A DNA stretch of 16,179 nucleotides, from assembly GCA_016794075.1 (NCBI GenBank), contig JAEUKU010000206.1:1-16179 (forward strand), written 5' to 3'. The notes under the pieces were generated by a model that saw only the letters and a program-made list of their open reading frames with translations, did not search any database and was not told where the DNA came from. This document shows, one piece after another, positions 1 through 5,900 of this stretch (position 1 is the first letter of the stretch; each line of letters opens with the position of its first letter). The translations under genes and the position numbers were made by a program. This DNA comes from Rhodospirillaceae bacterium (lineage in GTDB: Bacteria; Pseudomonadota; Alphaproteobacteria; Dongiales; Dongiaceae).

Positions 1-1275
1 ACCGTTGGCACCGTGACCCGCGCCTATAGCGAAGCGGAACGGCGCGGCTTGATTGGCGGCGAGGTCGGCCGCGGCACCTTCGTGCGCAGCGACATCGCCA
101 TCCGCGCCAACATCCGGTCCAGCGCACCGATCCTCGGCGCCGCCCCGCAGGCGGCAAGCGAGGCGAGCCTGATCGATTTCGCCATCAACACGCCGACCGA
201 TCTCGATGCCGGCGGCGAATACGACCACGTGCTGCGCGCGGTGCTGCGCGAGTTGTCGGAGCAGCAAGGCATCGGCGCCCTGCTCAACTACCAGCCGAAC
301 GGCGGCAACCGGCCGCATCGCGAGGCCGGCGCGCAGTTCCTCGCCGGCTGCGGCGTCTCCATCGATCCCGACCGCGTGCTGATCACCGCCGGCGCGCAGC
401 ATGCGATGACGGTGGCGCTCGGCGCGCTGACCGAGCCCGGCGACACCGTGCTGACCGAGATGCTGACCTGGCCGGGCCTGCGGCGCCTCGCCGATTTCCT
501 GCGCTTCCGCGTGCAGGGCCTGGCGATGGATTCAGACGGCATCCTGCCCGACGCCTTCGACGCCGCCTGCCGCGGCCGCAATGTGAAGGCGCTCTATTGC
601 GTGCCCAATCTGCAGAACCCGACCTCGACCGTGATGCCGGAGCGGCGCCGGCGCGAGCTGGCGGAGGTGGCGCGGCGCTACGGCGTCAAGATCGTCGAGG
701 ACGACGTCTACGGCTTTCTCGTGCCGGACGCGCCGAAGCCGCTGATCTCGCACGCGCCGGAACTCGGTGTCTTCTGCACCAGCGTCTCCAAATCCGTCGC
801 GCCGGGACTGCGCGTCGGCTATCTTGGCGTGCTGACCGAGGACGGCGCGCTGATGAACGAGGCGCTGCGCTCCACCCCCGGGATGGCGATGCCGGTCGCC
901 GCCGAGATCGCCGCGCGCTGGATCGACAACGGCGAGGGCCAGCGCATCTCGACCAAGCGGCGCGATGAATGCAACCGCCGCCAGGCGATGGCGAAGGAGA
1001 TCCTGGCCGGCCTGCCCTACCAGGCGCATCCCAACGCCATGCACGGCTGGCTCGACCTGCCGGAGGAATGGCCGGCGGATTCCTTCACCCTGCAGGCGCG
1101 CATCCGCGGCGTCGCGGTCTGCCCGGCGAGCAGCTTCTCGCTGTCCCGCAACGTCCGCAACGGCGTGCGCATCAGCATCAGCGCCCCCTGCTCCATCGAC
1201 ACGGTGGCGCGCGGCCTCGACATCGTCGCCAAGCTGGCGCGCGAGAAGAAGCGGGCGGATTTCAGCCTTGTCTGA
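1..1275 (+). CDS. MocR-type (GntR/aminotransferase) transcriptional regulator, 5' truncated
   Basis: The frame is open from base 1, so the gene starts upstream; 424 residues are visible. The first ~25 residues (TVGTVTRAYSEAERRGL, then GRGTFV) are the end of a GntR winged helix-turn-helix. The rest is a fold-type I aminotransferase domain (about residues 55-415) with PLP-site features in order: N206 in QNPTS, D234 and Y237 in DDVY, the Schiff-base lysine K264 in SVSKSVAPGLRVGY, and R390 in VRISIS. This is the MocR/PdxR layout, in which PLP or an amino-acid-PLP adduct usually serves as effector rather than for catalysis. Its stop codon overlaps the likely azlC start, so it is probably co-transcribed with azlCD and may regulate that unit. 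A free-standing aminotransferase is unlikely given the helix-turn-helix remnant. Confidence 0.9.
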   Translation, partial: TVGTVTRAYSEAERRGLIGGEVGRGTFVRSDIAIRANIRSSAPILGAAPQAASEASLIDFAINTPTDLDAGGEYDHVLRAVLRELSEQQGIGALLNYQPNGGNRPHREAGAQFLAGCGVSIDPDRVLITAGAQHAMTVALGALTEPGDTVLTEMLTWPGLRRLADFLRFRVQGLAMDSDGILPDAFDAACRGRNVKALYCVPNLQNPTSTVMPERRRRELAEVARRYGVKIVEDDVYGFLVPDAPKPLISHAPELGVFCTSVSKSVAPGLRVGYLGVLTEDGALMNEALRSTPGMAMPVAAEIAARWIDNGEGQRISTKRRDECNRRQAMAKEILAGLPYQAHPNAMHGWLDLPEEWPADSFTLQARIRGVAVCPASSFSLSRNVRNGVRISISAPCSIDTVARGLDIVAKLAREKKRADFSLV

Positions 1276-2047
1276 CGGCTCGAGCGTGCCCGCCGCGGCC
1301 GAGCTGCCGCCGGGGTCCCAATTTACGCCGTCGGGCCGGCGCGCCGCGCTGCGCGCCGAGATCGGCGACGGCCTCAAGGTCACCTTCCCCTTCATGGTCG
1401 GCGCGGCGCCCTTCGGCGTGATCTTCGGCGCGCTGGCGACGGCGCAGGGCCTGCACCCGTTCGAGACCATGGCGATGTCGCTGTTCGTGTTCTCCGGCTC
1501 GGCGCAATTCGTCGCCATCTCGCTGCTGGCGCTCGGCGCCGGCGCCTGGACCATCTGGCTGGCGACCTTCATCCTCAATCTGCGCCATACGCTCTACGCG
1601 GCCGCGCTGGTGCCCTATGTGCGGCATCTGTCGCTGCCCTGGCGCTTCGTGCTGTCGGCGGGACTGACCGACGAGACCTTCGCCGCGATGGAAGACCGCT
1701 ATCGGCGGCTCGGCCGGCACGAGCTCAGCCACTGGGCGTATTTCAGCTCCGTCGTGGCGATGCATCTCAACTGGAATTTCTGGACCCTGCTCGGAATCGT
1801 CGCCGGCAGCCAGGTCACCGGGCTGGAGGATACCGGCCTCGGCTTCGCCGCCATCGCCACCTTCATCGGCATGGTGGTGCAGAAGCTGACCACGCCCGGT
1901 GCCCGCGCCGCGGCGGCGATCGCCGGCGTGCTGGCCGCCGCCCTCGCCTTCCTGCCGCACAATCTCGGCCTCACCATCGCGACGCTCGCCGCCATCTGCG
2001 GCGCGGTGGCGGTGGACCGCATCGTCGCGGCGCGGAGGATGCCGTGA
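1268..2047 (+). CDS. azlC: AzlC family branched-chain amino acid exporter, large subunit
   Basis: This is an inner-membrane permease of the AzlC (LIV-E) family, which with AzlD exports branched-chain amino acids or analogues. The family core begins at GLKVTFPFMVGAAPFG, followed by the FSGSAQFVAISLLALGAG segment, the LNLRHTLYAA motif and several hydrophobic helices to the C-terminus. From the TTG at 1268 the protein is 259 residues, slightly long because of a ~35-residue polar N-terminus. The start is uncertain: TTG 1268 overlaps the upstream stop by 8 bp, GTG 1286 is possible, and ATG 1394 would cut into the conserved core. No clear Shine-Dalgarno supports any of them, so translational coupling to the upstream gene is likely. 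The stop overlaps the azlD GTG in a GTGA junction. Substrate specificity cannot be read from the sequence. Confidence 0.9.
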   Translation: MSDGSSVPAAAELPPGSQFTPSGRRAALRAEIGDGLKVTFPFMVGAAPFGVIFGALATAQGLHPFETMAMSLFVFSGSAQFVAISLLALGAGAWTIWLATFILNLRHTLYAAALVPYVRHLSLPWRFVLSAGLTDETFAAMEDRYRRLGRHELSHWAYFSSVVAMHLNWNFWTLLGIVAGSQVTGLEDTGLGFAAIATFIGMVVQKLTTPGARAAAAIAGVLAAALAFLPHNLGLTIATLAAICGAVAVDRIVAARRMP

Positions 2048-2367
2048 GCGTCGCCATCATCATCCTCGGCATGGCGCTGATCAACCTGGTGCTGCGCTGC
2101 CCGCTGTTCCTGATGGCCGACCGCATCCGCATTCCGGCGATCATCGAGCGCGCGCTGACCCATTCGCCGGTCGCGGTGCTGACGGCGATCATCGTGCCCG
2201 CGGCGCTGCACCTCGACGCGGCGCCCAACGGCGCCGAATGGCTCAATCCGGATCTGTTCGCCACCATTGCCGCCATCGCCACGTCGCTCCTCACCCGCAA
2301 CCTGCTGGCGACCATCGCCATCGGCCTCGGCACCGCCCTGGTGCTGCGCCAATTCGGCTGGTTCTAG
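2044..2367 (+). CDS. azlD: AzlD family branched-chain amino acid exporter, small subunit
   Basis: This is a small 107-residue membrane protein of the AzlD family, the partner subunit of AzlC. It is almost entirely hydrophobic, with about four predicted membrane segments: IIILGMALINLVLRCPLFL, the region around AVLTAIIVPAAL, LFATIAAIATSLLTRN and LLATIAIGLGTALVLRQ. The AIIVPAAL and TRNLLATI segments are typical of the family. It starts with GTG inside the azlC stop codon (4-bp GTGA overlap), the usual arrangement for translationally coupled azlCD pairs. No clear terminator follows. It is the last gene of the left-hand operon. Confidence 0.9.
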   Translation: MSVAIIILGMALINLVLRCPLFLMADRIRIPAIIERALTHSPVAVLTAIIVPAALHLDAAPNGAEWLNPDLFATIAAIATSLLTRNLLATIAIGLGTALVLRQFGWF

Positions 2368-2626
2368 CACTCACCCTGTCCCGATCAAGGCCAGCGCACC
2401 GAGCGCTAACACTTTGCGATCCAAATGGATTTGCCAAGCATCGCGGACTGATTCGCGCCGCTCCATAAACTGCACTGCGGGCGCCGCCTGACGGGCGGCT
2501 GCTCCCCTTCGCGGCACCTTGGATATCAACGGCTTGCCAGGGAGCCGGCGGGCGCGGCGCGGGGCCGCTACAGATGCTGAACTGGCGGAGTCCGGTCAGA
2601 TTGTGGGAAGCACCACAGCAGATGCG

Positions 2627-2654
2627 CTTTTGCGGGTCTTTTGAGTGGCTTTTG
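2627..2654 (+). promoter_or_regulatory. Three CTTTTG direct repeats with exact 11-bp period
   Basis: CTTTTG occurs at 2627, 2638 and 2649, each separated by 5 bp, immediately upstream of the TTGACA box at 2663. The 11-bp units are also similar outside the hexamer (G-rich spacer ends). The TTG of the -35 box falls one period further on. An 11-bp direct-repeat array abutting a -35 box resembles sites of PhoB/OmpR-type response regulators, though the hexamer is not the PhoB consensus. Helically phased T-tracts that bend DNA are an alternative. Confidence 0.45.
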
Positions 2655-2662
2655 ATGGGGAG

Positions 2663-2692
2663 TTGACAATCTCCTGATCGGCCGCGCTTAGG
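2663..2692 (+). promoter_or_regulatory. Candidate housekeeping promoter of the RTX gene
   Basis: A perfect TTGACA (2663-2668) is followed after 18 bp by CTTAGG (2687-2692), a plausible though weak alphaproteobacterial -10. A start near 2699 would leave a leader of about 215 nt before the RTX ATG. The strong -35 and the adjacent direct repeats support it; the poor -10 would fit an activator-dependent promoter. Confidence 0.45.
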
Positions 2693-2780
2693 GTCCCGCA
2701 AATTTTTCGACGGAACCGAGATTGATGACCGCCATTGACCCGCAACACGCCCATTAAGCCGGCCAATATTTGAAACGTGT

Positions 2781-2876
2781 CGCGGCTTCCCGCAAGGGTC
2801 CGCGCCGCGGCACTGGCCGAACCACCGAAAAGCATCGTCCCACACGCGCGGAGGCTGCGGCGCCCCGCTGCGCGTG
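2781..2876 (+). promoter_or_regulatory. Potential stem-loops in the RTX leader
   Basis: Two hairpins can be drawn in the presumed leader. The first pairs CGCGGC (2781-2786) with GCCGCG (2804-2809) and contains an inner CCC-GCAA-GGG stem-loop (2789-2798). The second pairs CACGCGC (2843-2849) with GCGCGTG (2870-2876), a perfect 7-bp stem extended by one G-U pair, ending 28 nt before the ribosome-binding site. In GC-rich DNA such stems arise easily, so a regulatory role is only a possibility. Confidence 0.25.
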
Positions 2877-2904
2877 AATGCCCTTGTCTGCGCGCCAGGA
2901 GCTT

Positions 2905-2910
2905 GGAGAA
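2905..2910 (+). promoter_or_regulatory. Ribosome-binding site fixing the RTX start
   Basis: GGAGAA lies 5 nt upstream of ATG 2916. The alternative in-frame GTG at 2874 would add 14 residues that include a Cys and Trp unlike the rest of the protein, and it lies in the stem of the second leader hairpin. ATG 2916 is therefore preferred. Confidence 0.75.
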
Positions 2911-2915
2911 CGAAC

Positions 2916-5900
2916 ATGACCAATGTGATCGGCACCGCCGTCAACGACGTCCTCGTCGGCGGCAACCTCGACGACACGCTGAACGGACTGACCGGGGCCG
3001 ATGTGATGGCGGGCGGCGACGGCAACGACGTCTACTTCGTCGACAATCCCGGCGACGTGGTGTTCGAACTGGCCAACAAGGGCAAGGAGGACTGGGTCTA
3101 TTCCTCGATCTCCACGGGGCTCGCCGCCAATGTCGAGAACCTGCAGCTGGTCGGCGGCGCGCTCAACGGCGCCGGCAACGCGCTCGACAACGTCATCATC
3201 GGCAACGGGCTCGGCAACGCGATCGATGGCGGCGCGGGCCACGATGCGCTGGGCGGCGGCGCCGGCAATGATACGCTGATCGGCGGCGCCGGCCACGACT
3301 ACCTCTACGGCGGCACCGGCGACGACCTGCTCTTGGGCGGCACCGGCAACGACTCCCTCGACGGCACCGACGGCAATGCCAACATGCAGGGCGGCACCGG
3401 CGACGATTTCTATATCGTCGACAGCGTCAGCGACAAGGTGACCGAGATTGCCGGCCAAGGCAATGACCGGATCCAGTCCTTCATCACCTTCGATCTCTCG
3501 ATCGGCGGCGCCAATGTCGAGAACCTCGCCCTCGCGGGAAACGACAAGATCGACGGCAAGGGCAACGCCCTCAACAACATCATCGGCGGCAATACCAAGG
3601 ACAACACGCTCGACGGCGGCGCCGGGAATGACGAGATCGGCGGCGGTAGTGGCAACGACACGCTGATCGGCGGTGCCGGCGACGATACCCTGAATGGCGA
3701 CGCCGACGAAGACGTGCTGGTCGGCGGGATCGGCAACGACATCTATGTCCTGAATGACCCGATGAGCTTCAAGGACGCGGTCATCGAGCTGGCCGGCGAA
3801 GGGACCGACACGGTCCGGTCGGCCAACGAGGTGGACCTGGACAAGACCGGCTACTACACCGGCATGGTGTTCAACATCGCCGACATCGAGAACGTGACGC
3901 TGCTCGGAGCCGGCGGCGTGTCCGCCTACGGCAATGCGCTGAACAATGTCATCTCCGGCACCGTGCAATCCAACACCCTGGACGGGCGGGCGGGCGACGA
4001 CGTTCTGCTCGGCGGGGGCGGCGCCGACTATCTGAACGGCGGTCTCGGCAACGATGTCATGGCCGGCGGCGCCGACAACGACACCTACTATGTCGACAAC
4101 ACCGGCGACAAGGTGATCGAGAAGGCCGGCGAGGGCATCGACAAGGTGACTTCCGCCATCAACTATGTGCTCAGCGCAAATGTCGAGAACCTGGCGCTGA
4201 CGGCCGGCGCGCTCAACGGAACCGGGAACACGCTCAACAACGAGATTACCGGCACCACCGCCAACAACAGGCTGGATGGGGGCGCCGGCGATGACGCGAT
4301 CCTGGGCGGGGACGGCAATGACATCTTGCTGGGCGGCGCCGGAAACGACAAGTTGAGCGGCGATTCCGGCGACGATGTCATGACGGGGGGCGTCGGTCAC
4401 GACGTCTATTTCGTCGACAGCCTGGGCGACCAGATCGTGGAGCTCGCTGGCCAGGGCATCGACTCCGTCGCCTCTTCAGTCACCTTCGACCTCGCCACCC
4501 GGGGCGCCAATGTCGAAGCGCTCTACCTGTACGGCATCGGCAATATCAACGGCTACGGCAACGCCCTCGACAACACCCTCTCCGGAAACGCGGGTAACAA
4601 CACGCTCAATGGCGGCGCCGGCAAAGATTGGATCGACGGCTCCTTCGGCAACGACGTCCTCTTCGGCGGCACCGGCAACGATACCCTCTATGGCGGCGCG
4701 GACAATGACGACCTGGAGGGCCAGGAGGGCGACGACGTGCTGGATGGCGGCGCCGGCGACGACGTGGTCGTTGGCGGGATCGGCAACGACACGCTATCCG
4801 GCGGCGCCGGCAAAGACTTCCTGCTCGGTCACGCCGGCAACGACATTTTGCTGGGCGGCACTGGGAACGACGACCTGGGCGGGCACGAAGGCAACGATTT
4901 CCTCGATGGCGGCGAGGGCGACGATTCGCTCGCCGGCGGTCTCGGCAACGACGTCTACGTCCTCTCCGGCCAGGATTCCGTGCTGGAACTCGCCGGCCAG
5001 GGCATTGACGAGATCCGCACCGGCCAGTCGATCGACCTCGCCCTCGCCGACTACCTCAACATCGAGAATCTCACCCTGACCGGAACCGGCAACAGCAGTG
5101 GCCTGGGCAATACGCTCAACAACGTCATCACCGGCAATAGCGGCAACAACATCCTCAATGGCGACGGAGGCAACGACACTCTCTATGGAGGCCTTGGCGA
5201 CGACAATCTCGCCGGCGGCCTCGGCGCCGATCTCATGGTCGGCGGCGGCGGCAATGACGCCTACTTCGTCGAAGACAAGAACGACAAGGTGGTGGAAGTC
5301 GCCAACGGCGGCTACGACCGCGTGACGACGACGCTGGCCAGCTACACGCTGGGGGCCCATGTGGAAGACCTTGCCTTCGGGCAATTCGCCGGCCCGACGA
5401 TCGGCATTGGCAACGCGCTAGCCAACACCATCGAGGGCAACGGCGACAGCAACAAGCTCGACGGCCAGGCTGGCAACGACTACCTGCTGGGCAAAGACGG
5501 CGACGACACGCTGATCGGCGGCACCGGCGACGATGCCCTCGTTGGCGGCAACGGCAACGACCTGCTCCAGGGCGGCGCCGGCAACGACACGCTCCATGGC
5601 GGCTACGGCTATGACGTCATGATCGGCGGCGCCGGCGACGATCGCTACTATGTCGATGACCCGAACAACAAGATCGTCGAGACCGCGGGGCAGGGCATCG
5701 ATACGATTCACGTGGGCTTCAGCTTCGACCTGCGAGGCGCCACATACGCGCATATCGAAAATCTGTACATGGCCAGCGGCGGCGGCAATACCTACGGGAT
5801 CGGAAACGCCCTCAACAACTTCATTTACGGCGGCACCGGCAGCAACACCCTCTATGGCGGCGCCGGTGACGACCGCCTGGTGGCCGGCGAAGGCGACGAC

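Larger units (their letters stand above)
2368..2915 (+). other. 548-bp non-coding regulatory stretch before the RTX gene
   Basis: No convincing coding region is present; the frames open here are shadows with no recognisable protein. Just after azlD are two weak inverted repeats: AGCGC/GCGCT at 2393-2407, and GCCGCC/GGCGGC at 2483-2499 with a 5-nt loop. Neither is followed by a T run, so they are poor terminators. A further TGTGG/CCACA repeat lies at 2602-2617. The part from about 2620 to 2710 is more AT-rich than its surroundings and holds three CTTTTG repeats and a TTGACA box. Between about 2700 and 2904 the sequence reads as a long leader with two stem-loops. The elements with better support are listed separately. 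Confidence 0.6.

Noticed and set aside
532..1578. 348-codon minus-strand frame over the MocR/azlC junction
   Set aside because: It spans two clearly coding plus-strand genes, is Arg/Ala/His-rich as expected for a high-GC shadow and shows no protein family features.
2483..2499. Hairpin GCCGCC/GGCGGC as terminator of the azlCD operon
   Set aside because: It is a 6-bp stem more than 110 bp after the stop with no T run; it is common by chance in DNA of this GC content.
2754..4400. 548-codon open frame on the minus strand, with repeats, antisense to the RTX gene
   Set aside because: Repetitive Gly/Asp/Asn codons (GGC, GAC, AAC) on the plus strand leave the antisense frame open. The translation simply mirrors the RTX periodicity, has no ribosome-binding site and begins inside the RTX gene. 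The same applies to minus-strand frames at 4794-5384, 5418-5753 and 7761-8123.
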